Below are positions 32,940-41,952 of a DNA stretch of 64,000 nt, in pieces. The notes beneath the pieces are model-generated. The model was not told the DNA's origin. It saw only the letters and a program-made list of their open reading frames with translations, and ran no database searches. Position numbers and translations under genes: made by a program. Within the stretch, counting starts at the first letter, position 1; each line of letters opens with the position of its first letter. The stretch is from Nonomuraea pusilla (GTDB lineage Bacteria > Actinomycetota > Actinomycetes > Streptosporangiales > Streptosporangiaceae), in the NCBI RefSeq assembly GCF_900109355.1, contig NZ_FOBF01000003.1, forward strand, positions 1 through 64,000, written 5' to 3'.

Positions 32940-34075
32940 CAGCCGTCCAGCTCCGCGAACGCCGCCTCGTGGGCGCGCCGCCTGGCCACGTCGCCGGCGT
33001 GGACGCGGCGCGCCACCTCGGCGATCGCCAGGCCCGGGGCGACCAGGTCGGTACGGCTGGCCGCCGCCACCTGCTCGACCCATTCGGCGGGCACGGCCCG
33101 CAGCCCGTTCAGCGCGCCCGCGATGGCGCCGCCCATGGAGGCGATCGAGTCGGCGTCGCGGCCGTAGTTCACGCCGCCGAGCACGGTGTCGCGGTAGCCG
33201 CCCTTGGCGATGACGAGGAAGCCGAGCGCCAGCGGCAGCTCCTCGATGCTGTGGACGCGGCTGGGCCGCCGCGCGCCGAGGCCCTGGTCGCGGTAGGTGT
33301 CGGCGACGGTGTCGTACGGGCGGACGGCGGCGCGCAGCGCCTCGAACGAGCCGTCCCAGTGGCCGAAGCGGGACGCGGCCTCGCAGACCGCCTCGATCGC
33401 GGCCCTGGTGCCGTCCTTGGCGAGGCGCAGGCAGGCGGCGACGACGGAGTCGGCGGTCGCGCCCGGCCGCATGGCCTCGGCGACGGCGGCGGCCATGACG
33501 CCGGCCGCCTCCCTGCCGTAGCTCGACTGGTGGGCGCCCGTCAGGTCGATGGCCTCGGCGTACGCGGCGTCGGGGTCGGCGGCGTTGACGATGCCGACGG
33601 GCGCCACGTACATGGCGGCGCCGCAGTTGACGATGTTGCCGACGCCGGCCTCGCGCGGGTCGGCGTGGCCGTAGTGCAACCTGGCCACGATCCACTTCTC
33701 GGCCAGGAAGATCCGCTGGAGCGGCAGCGCCTCGGCCTCCAGCTCGGGGATCCAGCGCCGCTCGCCCATCAGCTCGGGCACCAGGTGCTCGGCCATCGCG
33801 TACGCGGTCAGGTGGCCGCCGGCCTTCTCGTACACGCGGATGAGGGCGTGCGTCATGAGGGTGTCGTCGGTGATGTGGCCGTCGCCCTTGTGGTACGGCG
33901 CGATGGGCCTGGCGTTGCGCCAGTCCTCGTTGAACGGCGGGACGATGCCCTCGACCTGGCCGCCGTACCGCCGCACGATCTGCTCGGGGGTCCAGCCCTC
34001 GGTGGCGCCGCCCAGCGCGTCGCCGACCGCCGCCCCCGCCACGCAGCCGGTCGCCCTGTCCTCAAGCGGCGTCAT
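32939..34075 (-). CDS. ADP-ribosylglycohydrolase family protein, paralog 2
   Basis: 378 residues. Classical ARH elements: GCVAGAAVGDALGGATEG, GDGHITDDTLMTHALI (TDDT metal ligands) and NYGRDADSIASMGGAIAGALNG (DxD metal ligands). The active site appears complete. A distinctive insertion with EKWIVARLHYGHADPREAGVGNIVNCG may shape the substrate pocket. It overlaps paralog 3 by 4 nt (ATGA). Confidence 0.88.
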   Translation of the reverse strand: MTPLEDRATGCVAGAAVGDALGGATEGWTPEQIVRRYGGQVEGIVPPFNEDWRNARPIAPYHKGDGHITDDTLMTHALIRVYEKAGGHLTAYAMAEHLVPELMGERRWIPELEAEALPLQRIFLAEKWIVARLHYGHADPREAGVGNIVNCGAAMYVAPVGIVNAADPDAAYAEAIDLTGAHQSSYGREAAGVMAAAVAEAMRPGATADSVVAACLRLAKDGTRAAIEAVCEAASRFGHWDGSFEALRAAVRPYDTVADTYRDQGLGARRPSRVHSIEELPLALGFLVIAKGGYRDTVLGGVNYGRDADSIASMGGAIAGALNGLRAVPAEWVEQVAAASRTDLVAPGLAIAEVARRVHAGDVARRRAHEAAFAELDG

Positions 34076-35088
34076 GCGATTCCCTCCGTAGATACACCCG
34101 TGGATTCACCCGTGGTTTCGGCCGTGAACCGGCCGGTGAGTTCGATGAGATCGGTGCCCGCGAGCTCGGGCAGGCAGCAGCCGGCGAGCGTGCGCGAGGC
34201 CGCCACCCAGCCCGGCGGGATCGCGGCGAGGCCGCCGCAGGCTCCCGTGAGCGCGCCGGTCAGCGCGGGCGCCGAGTCGGCCAGCGTGGACAGGCAGGCG
34301 GCGGCGGGCACGGCGGCGCGCAGGTCGCCTCCGGACGCCGCCGTCAGCGCGAGCGCGACCGGCACGGTGTGGGCGGCGCCCACGCCGTAGCTGTAGACGT
34401 GGTCGAGCAGCGCCGCGTCGAGCGCGGGGACGGCCCCGAACGGGTCGCCCGCGGCGCGGGCCGCGTCGAGCGCGACGCGGGCGTTGTGCCCGATCGCGGT
34501 GTCGCGGGGCAGCACGGCGAGCGCCGCCTCGACGGCCGACGCGGCCGAGCCCGAGGCGACCGCCTCGGACACGGCGGCGGCCATGGCGAGCGCGCCGAGC
34601 AGGCCGTCGCCGGCGTTCGTCACCTGCGCGTCCTGCGTGGGGTCGCGCCCGAGCACGCCGTACGCGACGGCGCGCACGGCGGCGGAGTCGTCGAAGTGGT
34701 GGGGGTTGTCGTGCCCGGACGCGGGCGGTTCGACCCCCTTGGTCAGGTTGTCCAGCGCGGTCGCGACCGAGATGCGCGCCCTGATCTCGGCGCGTCCCGC
34801 GAGCGCGCGGAACGCGTCGGCGCGCGGCGTGCCGATCGTGAGCGCCGTCCAGGCGAGCCATTCGGCGTCGTCGGACGGGCCGACGGCCAGCGGCGCGACG
34901 GGCTGGTTGAGCGCGAACGGCACTGGCAGCGTGGTGACGCGGTGCTCCTCGGCGAACGCGTCGAGCTCGCGGTGCAGCCTCCTGCTCCAGGGCGCGTGCA
35001 GGGCCGCGCGGTGCCTGGCCGCCGGCCAGCCCGCGGCGTCGCCCACGGCGAGCCCGGCGAAGGCCCCCCGGATTCTCTCCCCCGACAT
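34072..35088 (-). CDS. ADP-ribosylglycohydrolase family protein, paralog 3 (divergent active site)
   Basis: 338 residues. The fold is kept (GAFAGLAVGDAAGWPAARH at the start), but the metal motifs have drifted: SDDAEWLAWT instead of TDDT, and CLSTLADSAPALTGALTGA where others have GRDADT, losing the first aspartate of the DxD. It may bind one metal, act on another bond, or serve as a binding subunit. The ATG at 35088 starts 6 bases after paralog 4 ends. Confidence 0.78.
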   Translation of the reverse strand: MSGERIRGAFAGLAVGDAAGWPAARHRAALHAPWSRRLHRELDAFAEEHRVTTLPVPFALNQPVAPLAVGPSDDAEWLAWTALTIGTPRADAFRALAGRAEIRARISVATALDNLTKGVEPPASGHDNPHHFDDSAAVRAVAYGVLGRDPTQDAQVTNAGDGLLGALAMAAAVSEAVASGSAASAVEAALAVLPRDTAIGHNARVALDAARAAGDPFGAVPALDAALLDHVYSYGVGAAHTVPVALALTAASGGDLRAAVPAAACLSTLADSAPALTGALTGACGGLAAIPPGWVAASRTLAGCCLPELAGTDLIELTGRFTAETTGESTGVSTEGIA

Positions 35089-35094
35089 CGTGTC

Positions 35095-36144
35095 CTAACG
35101 TCCTCTCGCCCGCTCTCCGGCGGGATCCGGCCTGCTCGGCGGCCCGCCGGCCTCCTGTGGCCCCGGTGCCAGCTCGTCCGCGACGTCGAGGACGTGCCTG
35201 CCCGCCACCACCGGCAGGCACTTGCCGGTGACGGGGCCGATCCGCTCGGCCCAGCGGGCGGGCACGCCGCGCTCGCCGCGCATGGCGCCCGTCACGGCCC
35301 CGGCGATGGCGCCGATCGTGTCGGCGTCCCTGCCGAGGCTCACGCCGAACGTCACCGACGCCTCGACTTCGCCGCCGCCCGCGAGGACGGCGGCCAGCGC
35401 GAGGGCGACGGCCTCGGGCGCGATGTCGGTCCAGGGGTAGTGCCTGACGACCACGGCCTCGTGCAGCGCCTCGACGAGAGCATCGGCGGCGTCGTTCTCT
35501 GCCGCGTCGGACGGTCCTGAGGCGGCGACGACGTCGCGGGCGCGGGCGAGGTTGCGTGCGGTCCACGAGTCGGCGGGCACGGCGGACAGTGCCGCCCGCA
35601 CCGCCTCCTCAGGTCCGGCGCCGCCCATCGCGGCGGCCACGGCGGCGGCGACCGCCCGGCCGCCGAGCACGCCCTCGCCCGACTGGCTGACGATGCCGTC
35701 CTGCTCCACCAGGCGGGCCGCCTCGGCCGGGTCGCCGGGGCAGAAGATCCCGTACGGGGCCGCCCGCATCGCCAGGCCGTCCGACCAGCCGTGCTGGTGG
35801 ACCAGCCCGGTCAGCGGCGGCTCCAGGCCGCGGCGCAGCGCCTCGACCGTGCCCAGCTCGGAGAAGCCCGCGCCGCGCATCGGCCCCGTGATCGACGGGA
35901 TGATCTCCTCGCGGTAGGCGGCGGCGACGTGCGCCGGGGTCAGCGCGTGCCCGTGCCGCACGAGCAGGGACGCGGCGAAGACGGCGTACTCGGTGTCGTC
36001 GGTGCCGCCGCCCTCGATCTCGGTGAGCCGTCCCCACCGCCGCCGGATCTGCGACGGGGTCAGGTTCTCGGCAGGGGCGCCGAGGGCGTCGCCGGCCGCC
36101 AGGCCGAGCAGGCACCCCCGGGCCCTGTCGTTGACCGGAATCAC
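35095..36144 (-). CDS. ADP-ribosylglycohydrolase family protein, paralog 4
   Basis: 349 residues with a complete ARH site: GCLLGLAAGDALGAPAENL, GGGTDDTEYAVFAASLL and SLGRDADTIGAIAGAVTGAMRG. It is the glycohydrolase nearest the transporter. The GTG at 36144 overlaps the stop of the solute-binding protein gene by 4 nt (GTGA), directly tying import and hydrolysis. The longer open frame beyond this start is a shadow. No signal peptide, so it acts in the cytoplasm. Confidence 0.88.
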   Translation of the reverse strand: MIPVNDRARGCLLGLAAGDALGAPAENLTPSQIRRRWGRLTEIEGGGTDDTEYAVFAASLLVRHGHALTPAHVAAAYREEIIPSITGPMRGAGFSELGTVEALRRGLEPPLTGLVHQHGWSDGLAMRAAPYGIFCPGDPAEAARLVEQDGIVSQSGEGVLGGRAVAAAVAAAMGGAGPEEAVRAALSAVPADSWTARNLARARDVVAASGPSDAAENDAADALVEALHEAVVVRHYPWTDIAPEAVALALAAVLAGGGEVEASVTFGVSLGRDADTIGAIAGAVTGAMRGERGVPARWAERIGPVTGKCLPVVAGRHVLDVADELAPGPQEAGGPPSRPDPAGERARGR

Positions 36145-37508
36145 CGCTGGTAACGCTCCAGAACCTTGTTGCCGTCCTCGACGAGCCGCTTGGCGACGTC
36201 GTCGATGCTGATCTTGTTGGCGTAGTACTCCTGGAGCACCGGCGTGGCCACCTTGCTCTTCCACTCGTCGAAGCCCTTCACCTTGAGGAAGGGGGCCACG
36301 ACCAGGTTCTTGGCGGAGGCGGTGGCGACGTCCCAGCCGTTCTCCTTGCCGGTGATCGACGGGTCGGCGGCGGCCTTCTGCGAGGTGGGCAGCAGCCAGT
36401 CGCCCTTGGCCAGCTTGGCCTGGTTCTCACCGTTGAGGAAGTAGGCGATGAACTTCATGGCCTCGTCCGGGTGCTTGCTGTCCTGCGCGATCGACAGCGT
36501 CTGCGAGACGGCGCCCTGCTCGGCCGTGGTGCCCTTCGGCGCGGGCAGCGTCACCCACTCGAAGCCCTTGGGCGCCTGCTCGGCGACCTGCTGGCGCAGG
36601 TAGACGCCGGCGGGCAGCATCGCGAACTTGTCCTGGAAGAAGGCGGGCAGCGGGTCCGCGGTGCCCTGGCCGAGCGCGGCCGGGTCGGCGGACTTGTCCT
36701 TGTAGAGCTGGTCGTGGATGCGCTGGAGCACCTCGCGCTCCTCGGGGCCGACCTTGACCGTGGTCTTGCCGTCGGCGCCCGTCTGGAAGAACGTGCCGCC
36801 GAAGTTGAGCGCCAGGTTGAGCGTCTTGTTGACCGGCGACTTCATCGCCCAGGCCACGCCGTAACCCTGGCCCGTCTCGGTCCCGGAGCCGCTGGAGGAG
36901 GTGACGATGGGACGCTTGGCGGTCATCTTCTTGGCGGCCTCGGAGAACTCGTCCCACGTCCACGGGTTGTCCGGGGTCGGGACGCGCACGCCGGAGGCGT
37001 CGAGCAGCTTCTTGTTGGCGATGATGACCTGCGACTCCTGCAGGAACGGCACGCCGTAGACGCCGTTGCCGCCCTTGCCGTCGTCGAAGGTGACGGTGTC
37101 CCAGGCGGGCTGCGGGATGTCGCTCTTCAGCTCGGCCGGCAGCTTGCCGGTGAGGTCGAGCAGGTAGCCGTCGGCGGCGAAGCCGGACAGCGCGGGCGAC
37201 TCGTTGTGGATGACGTCGGGGGCGGTGCCGCCGGCGAACTGGGTGACGAGCTGGTCGTTGACGTTGTCCCAGCTCCCCTGCACGTACGTGACCTGGATGC
37301 CGGGGTTGGCCTTGTTCCAGTCGTCCACGATCTGCTTGTTCGCGGCGACCGACTCCTTCTGCCAGGCCAGGCTGAGGAAGTTCAGCTTCACCGCCTCGCC
37401 GGGAGCGGAGGACGAGGAGGAGGACGACTGGCCTCCGCCGCCTCCACTGCCGCACGCGGCGGCGAGCGCCAGCACCGCCGCGGCCGCCAGAGCGGACTTG
37501 ATACGCAT
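36141..37508 (-). CDS. ABC transporter solute-binding lipoprotein (sugar type)
   Basis: 455 residues. The lipoprotein signal (KSALAAAAVLALAAACGSG) places the lipid-modified Cys at about residue 19; a Gly/Ser linker follows. The body is a family 1 extracellular solute-binding protein (NKQIVDDWNKANPGIQVTYVQG, GTAPDVIHNESPALSGFAADGYLLDLT). It captures the substrate outside the membrane for the two permeases encoded 9 nt upstream. The operon has no ATPase gene, typical of actinobacterial importers served by a shared MsiK-type ATPase. Ligand unknown; context points to a ribose-containing compound. Confidence 0.9.
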   Translation of the reverse strand: MRIKSALAAAAVLALAAACGSGGGGGQSSSSSSSAPGEAVKLNFLSLAWQKESVAANKQIVDDWNKANPGIQVTYVQGSWDNVNDQLVTQFAGGTAPDVIHNESPALSGFAADGYLLDLTGKLPAELKSDIPQPAWDTVTFDDGKGGNGVYGVPFLQESQVIIANKKLLDASGVRVPTPDNPWTWDEFSEAAKKMTAKRPIVTSSSGSGTETGQGYGVAWAMKSPVNKTLNLALNFGGTFFQTGADGKTTVKVGPEEREVLQRIHDQLYKDKSADPAALGQGTADPLPAFFQDKFAMLPAGVYLRQQVAEQAPKGFEWVTLPAPKGTTAEQGAVSQTLSIAQDSKHPDEAMKFIAYFLNGENQAKLAKGDWLLPTSQKAAADPSITGKENGWDVATASAKNLVVAPFLKVKGFDEWKSKVATPVLQEYYANKISIDDVAKRLVEDGNKVLERYQR

Positions 37509-37517
37509 ACGAGCCTC

Positions 37518-38393
37518 CTAGCCCTTCACGGCGCCGGCCATCAGGCCGGACTTCAGTCGCCGCTGGATGATTGCGAAGAAGATCAGGCTCGGGATCGTCG
37601 CCATGAGCGACGCCGCGGCCAGCGGGCCGAGCCTGGCCACCCCCTCGGGGCCGGTGAACCTCACCAGCGTGAGCGGGAGTGTCATGACGTCGGGATCCTG
37701 GAGGACCACGAGCGCGAAGAGGAACTCGTTCCATGACGAGATGAACGAGAACAGCAGCGTCGCCACCACGCCGGGGGCGAGCAGCGGCGCGACCACGCTG
37801 ACGATCGAGCGGAACCGGGTGGCGCCGTCCACCGACGCGGCCTCCTCCAGCTCGGGCGGCACCGCGCGCACGTACCCCTGCAGCATCCACAGGGCGAACG
37901 GCAGCGTGAACGTCACGTGCACCGCCACCAGGCCGGGCAGCGTGTTCACCAGCTCCAGGTCCCGAAGGATCATGAAGAGCGGGATGATGATCAGGATGAA
38001 CGGGAACACCTGGCTGACCAGCACCCACCCGAGCGCGATCCGGTTGAGCAGGCTCCGGTAGCGGGCCATGGCGTACGAGGCGGGCAGCGCGACCAGCACG
38101 GTGATCACGGCGCTGGCCAGGGCCACCACCAGGCTGCGCCCGGCCGCGCCGACGAGGTCCTGCTCGCCGAACGCGTCGGAGAAGTTGGAGAGGGTCGGGT
38201 CCCTCGGGATCCACGTCGGGTCGGCCAGCGCCATCTCCTGCGGCGTCTTCAGCGCCGTCGACAGCAGCCAGACCAGCGGGAACGCCAGGAAGACGATGTA
38301 GGCGGCCAGCGCCAGGTACTGCGGGACCCGTCGCGCGACGCCCTGCCTCTTCTCCCGGGGCTCCTTCTCCCCGGGCCGCGCGGTGCCCTTCAT
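37518..38393 (-). CDS. ABC sugar transporter permease, MalG type
   Basis: 291 residues with six predicted membrane helices and the ATPase-contact EAA loop (LEEAASVDGATRFRSIVSVVAPLLAPG). The N-terminus carries a basic cytoplasmic segment before LALAAYIVFLAFPLVWLLSTAL. The ATG at 38393 overlaps the preceding permease by 4 nt. It forms the channel with the MalF-type protein. Confidence 0.92.
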   Translation of the reverse strand: MKGTARPGEKEPREKRQGVARRVPQYLALAAYIVFLAFPLVWLLSTALKTPQEMALADPTWIPRDPTLSNFSDAFGEQDLVGAAGRSLVVALASAVITVLVALPASYAMARYRSLLNRIALGWVLVSQVFPFILIIIPLFMILRDLELVNTLPGLVAVHVTFTLPFALWMLQGYVRAVPPELEEAASVDGATRFRSIVSVVAPLLAPGVVATLLFSFISSWNEFLFALVVLQDPDVMTLPLTLVRFTGPEGVARLGPLAAASLMATIPSLIFFAIIQRRLKSGLMAGAVKG

Positions 38394-39313
38394 CGGGTCT
38401 CCCTCATCTGGCGCCACAGGTACAGGCCGAGCACCGCGAGCACGACGATCGCCATGGCGACGCCGAGCATCGAGGCGTAGCCCGCGAACCGGTACCTGAA
38501 CGCCTCCTCGTAGGCGAACAGCATCGGCAGCCGCGTCTGGCCGCCGGGGCCGCCCTGGGTGAGCACGTACACCAGGCCGAACTGGTTGATGTTCCACACG
38601 AAGTCGAGCGACGTGATCGCCACGATGACGGGCCGCAGCTGCGGCAGCGTGATGTGCCAGAAGCGCCGCCAGGGGCTCGCGCCGTCCACCTCGACCGCCT
38701 CGTACAGCTCCTTCGGCACGCCCTGCAGGCCCGCGAGCAGCACGACCGTGGTCTGCGGCATGCCCGTCCACACGCCCACGACGATGATGGCGGGCAGCGC
38801 GAGCGAGAAGTCGGCCAGCCAGTTGACGTGGGTGCCGAGCACGCTGTTGAGGATGCCGGCGTCCGGGTGGTAGACCAGGCGCCACATCAGGCCGATGACG
38901 ACCGGCGGCATCGCCCACGGCACCACCGCGAGCACCCTGGCCACGCCCCTGAAGCGCAGGTCCTGGTTGAGCAGCAGCGCCAGGCCGAGCGCCGCCGCGA
39001 ACTGCAGCGCCGTCACCGAGAACGCCCAGATCATGCCGATCCTGAACGACGACCAGAAGTCGCCGTCGCTCAGCAGGTCGGTGAGGTTCTGCAGGCCGAC
39101 GAAGCTCGTCTCGTGGTTGCGGGTGTTGCGGGCGTCGGTGAACGCCAGCCCGATGCCGTACAGCAGCGGGCCGACGCTGAACAGGGCCACCGGCACCAGC
39201 GCCGGCAGCATGAGCAGCCACATCTCCCTGGTGCGCCGGGCGCCCGCGCGCCGGCGGCGGCGCGTGCCCCGCCTGGGCGACGGCGGCGACGGTCTCGTGG
39301 CGGTCGCGGTCAC
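38390..39313 (-). CDS. ABC sugar transporter permease, MalF type
   Basis: 307 residues. A basic N-terminal tail is followed by EMWLLMLPALVPVALFSVGPLLYGI and five further helices. EAA loop: KELYEAVEVDGASPWRRFWHITLPQLRP. The GTG at 39313 overlaps the LacI stop by 4 nt (GTGA). Partner of the permease at 37518 and the binding protein at 36141. Confidence 0.92.
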   Translation of the reverse strand: MTATATRPSPPSPRRGTRRRRRAGARRTREMWLLMLPALVPVALFSVGPLLYGIGLAFTDARNTRNHETSFVGLQNLTDLLSDGDFWSSFRIGMIWAFSVTALQFAAALGLALLLNQDLRFRGVARVLAVVPWAMPPVVIGLMWRLVYHPDAGILNSVLGTHVNWLADFSLALPAIIVVGVWTGMPQTTVVLLAGLQGVPKELYEAVEVDGASPWRRFWHITLPQLRPVIVAITSLDFVWNINQFGLVYVLTQGGPGGQTRLPMLFAYEEAFRYRFAGYASMLGVAMAIVVLAVLGLYLWRQMRETR

Positions 39314-40392
39314 GCGCCGTCTCCCTTCCCTGCCGCGTCCCGGCCGGCGTCGGCGCCGGGGGGCACGTTCCGGGCGGTCCGCGCGGCCTGCTCGCCCGCC
39401 GTGGAGGCGCGCACCGACAGGCGCGGCGGCACCGTCACCAGGCGGGGCTCGCGGTCGCCGTTCTGCAGCCGGTCGAGCAGCAGCTCGGCGGCGGCCTTGC
39501 CGCGCTCGGCCGAGCCGAGCGAGACGCTGGTCAGCGACGGCCACGAGGCGGCCGCCAGGTCGGTGTCGTCCATGCCGACCACGGCGACGTCCTCGGGCAC
39601 GCGGCGTCCTGCGGCGCGCAGCACGTCGAGCGCGCCGAGCGCGATCAGGTCGTTGGCGCACATCAGCGCGTCCACGTCGGGGACTCGCTCCAGCAGCGCG
39701 GCCACCGCGCGGCCCCCCTCCGCGCGGTAGAAGTCGCCGATCTGGACGAGGTCCTCGTCGTAGGGCAGGCCGAGCTCCTCCAGCGCCTCCCGGTAGGCGG
39801 CCCCCCGCGAGGCGCCGGGGACGGTGTCGAGAGGGCCGTTGATCATGCCGATCCTGCGGCGGCCCAGCCCGTACAGGTGGTCGATGGCGAGCTTCACGCC
39901 GGTGCGCGAGTCGGCGCGGACGTTGTCCACGCGCGTCCCCTCGGGCACCGAGCCGATGATCACGACGGGGGCCCTGGCCGCGGACAGCGTCTCCAGGTGA
40001 GCCTCGGTGACGCGCAGCGGGCTCATGATCAGCCCGTCCACGTACCGCTCGCCGAGGCTGTGCAGCACCTCGATCTCGTCGGCGGCCACCGCGTCGGTGG
40101 AGTGCAGCACGAGCCGGTAGCCGGCCGCCTTCAGCACCGGCTGGATCTCGCGCAGCATCGCCAGGTAGGCGGGGTTGCCGACGTCGGCCATGGCGAACGC
40201 CACCTGGTGGGTGCGGCGCGACTTGAGCGACCTGGCGACGGCGTTGCGCACGTAGCCGAGCTCGTCGGCGGCGGCCATCACCTTGCGCACGGTCTCTTGC
40301 CTGGTCGGCAGGCCGTTCAGCACCCGCGAGACCGAGGCGATGGAGACGCCGGCGCGCTCGGCGATCGTGTTGATCGTGGGTCCTTGGGCCAA
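39310..40392 (-). CDS. LacI-family transcriptional regulator, TTG start
   Basis: 360 residues. Helix-turn-helix TINTIAERAGVSIASVSRVLNG with hinge helix VARSLKSRRTHQVAFAM, then a periplasmic-binding-protein-like sensor domain (VDGLIMSPL, GMINGPLDTVPGASRGAAYREAL, DALMCANDLIALGALDVL). The start is TTG at 40392, preceded by GGAAGGA at 5 nt; the frame upstream crosses the operators and is not coding. First gene of the operon, so it represses itself and the transporter, glycohydrolases and ribokinase until an effector binds. Confidence 0.9.
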   Translation of the reverse strand: MAQGPTINTIAERAGVSIASVSRVLNGLPTRQETVRKVMAAADELGYVRNAVARSLKSRRTHQVAFAMADVGNPAYLAMLREIQPVLKAAGYRLVLHSTDAVAADEIEVLHSLGERYVDGLIMSPLRVTEAHLETLSAARAPVVIIGSVPEGTRVDNVRADSRTGVKLAIDHLYGLGRRRIGMINGPLDTVPGASRGAAYREALEELGLPYDEDLVQIGDFYRAEGGRAVAALLERVPDVDALMCANDLIALGALDVLRAAGRRVPEDVAVVGMDDTDLAAASWPSLTSVSLGSAERGKAAAELLLDRLQNGDREPRLVTVPPRLSVRASTAGEQAARTARNVPPGADAGRDAAGKGDGA

Positions 40393-40410
40393 GGCTGTCC
40401 TTCCGTGTTC

Positions 40411-40489
40411 GTAAACGTTTTCAGGAAAAACTCTGTAAACGTTTACGGCGTTTGGCACATGAAATCGGTACGAAACGTTCAGGGTCAAG
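40411..40489 (-). promoter_or_regulatory. Promoter and LacI operators of the ribosyl operon
   Basis: GTAAACGTTTAC (40435-40446) is a perfect 12-bp LacI-type palindrome. A second copy, GTAAACGTTTTC (40411-40422), lies 24 bp away centre to centre. A weaker GAAACGTTC is at 40472-40480. On the minus strand TTGACC (40489-40484) could be the -35 box, with TTTCAT about 18 bases later. The weak site would then lie between the promoter boxes and the strong ones downstream of the start. Confidence 0.75.
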
Positions 40490-40689
40490 TCACGATCACA
40501 TAACGCCAGGTCAGGCCCGGTCTCCCTGTGTGACCACACAGCCGCCGGGGGAAGACGCAGGGGGCGGACGCGCGAGAGGAGACCCCGCGGGCCCGCGCGC
40601 CGTCCGGACGCCCCCAGGAAGGCGCCCCTCCTCCCGGGAGGCGACAGGAGCCAGGAGCGTGCCGCGGGTCCTGCCGCCAGGGGGGCGGG

Positions 40690-41952
40690 TCAGTCGGTGG
40701 TGGCGGGCTGGGGGCACGGGGTCCGGGGCGCGGCGGGGGCGGTGAGGGCGCGGACGGCGGGGACGCCGGTCAGGGCCACCGCCGCCGCCATCAGGCACGG
40801 GATGACGAGGGCGATCTCCAGCCGCCAGTGCTGGGCCACGTACCCCAGCACGGCCGGCCCGAGCAGCAGCCCCGTGTAGCCGAACGCCGTCACCGTCGAA
40901 AGGGCCCGTCCGACCGAGCCGCCCGCCGCGCCGACGGCGCTGAAGATGACCGGCACGACGGTGGCCAGCCCGACGCCGACGAGCGCCCAGCCGGTCCAGG
41001 CCCACACGACGCGGATCGTCCCGTCCGCGAGGGGCGCGGCCAGCACGAGGACGTACCCGAACGTGGCGAAGCCCCCCGCGAGCTTCATCGTGAGGACGGG
41101 GCCGAGCCGCCCCCTGATGGGGTCGCCGAGCAGGCGGACGGTCGTCATGGCGACCGCGAAGACGGTGTAGGCGAGCGGGGCGGCGGCCGGGCCGGCGTGC
41201 AGCACCAGGCGGGCGTGCATGGCGGCCCAGTCGATGGCGGCCCCCTCGGACAGGTGCCCGGCGAACGCCGCCGCGCCGAGCAGCGCGACCAGCCCCCAGC
41301 GCAGCGCGCCCCCGCCGCCGGTGCCGCCGCCGGTGCCGCCCTCGGGGGCGCCCGCGGCGGCCTGCCGGGCACCGGCGGGCGCGGGCGGGTCGGGCAGCAG
41401 CATCCGCGCGGCGGGCAGGTACAGCAGCGGCACCGCCAGCGCCGCCACGACGAGCAGGGCCTGCGCGTGGATCCCTGCCGTCAGGACGATCGAGGTCAGC
41501 CCGCCGCCCGCCGCCCCGCCGAGGCTCCAGGCGCCGTGGAACGCCGAGATGATCGGACGCCCGTAGGCGCGCTCGACCTCCACCGAGTGGGCGTTCATGG
41601 CGACCTCGGTGACGCCGAGCCCGAGCCCGAACACGACGGCGAGCCCGGCGAGCACCGGGTACGAGGGCGCGAGCGCCGGTCCGAGCAGCACCACGGCGGA
41701 GACGGGCCCGGCGAACCAGCACACCGCGCGGCTGGAGAAGCGGTCCACGATCCGCCCGGCCAGCAGCATGGACACCAGAGCCCCGCCGGAGACCAGCAGC
41801 AGCACGGTGCCGAGCCGGCCGGGTCCGAGGCCGAGCCGGTCGTTGAGTGAGGGCAGCCCGGCGGCCCAGAGGCCCATCACGAAGCCGCTCAGGACGAAAA
41901 ATCCGAAAACTCCGACACGGGCACGCCTGGCGTCTCTGAGGCTTTTGTTCAC
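40690..41952 (-). CDS. MFS transporter
   Basis: 420 residues with about 12 predicted helices. The first half has AGRIVDRFSSRAVCW (motif A-like) and GLGLGVTEVAMNAHSVEVE; the halves are joined by a Gly/Pro-rich linker (GGTGGGTGGGG). The family resembles bacterial sugar/multidrug MFS proteins with the NAHSVEVE signature. The GTG at 41952 lies 22 bases from the divergent ROK gene and has no ribosome-binding site; a TATGCT box 6 bases before it suggests a leaderless message. The 3' end lies in a GC-rich stretch without a clear terminator. Confidence 0.85.
   Translation of the reverse strand: MNKSLRDARRARVGVFGFFVLSGFVMGLWAAGLPSLNDRLGLGPGRLGTVLLLVSGGALVSMLLAGRIVDRFSSRAVCWFAGPVSAVVLLGPALAPSYPVLAGLAVVFGLGLGVTEVAMNAHSVEVERAYGRPIISAFHGAWSLGGAAGGGLTSIVLTAGIHAQALLVVAALAVPLLYLPAARMLLPDPPAPAGARQAAAGAPEGGTGGGTGGGGALRWGLVALLGAAAFAGHLSEGAAIDWAAMHARLVLHAGPAAAPLAYTVFAVAMTTVRLLGDPIRGRLGPVLTMKLAGGFATFGYVLVLAAPLADGTIRVVWAWTGWALVGVGLATVVPVIFSAVGAAGGSVGRALSTVTAFGYTGLLLGPAVLGYVAQHWRLEIALVIPCLMAAAVALTGVPAVRALTAPAAPRTPCPQPATTD

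Noticed and set aside
30715..40392. The four ADP-ribosylglycohydrolases as the antidote side of a toxin or nitrogenase-type regulation system
   Set aside because: No ADP-ribosyltransferase, nitrogenase or toxin gene lies in the window; the tight linkage to a sugar importer and ribokinase points to catabolism.
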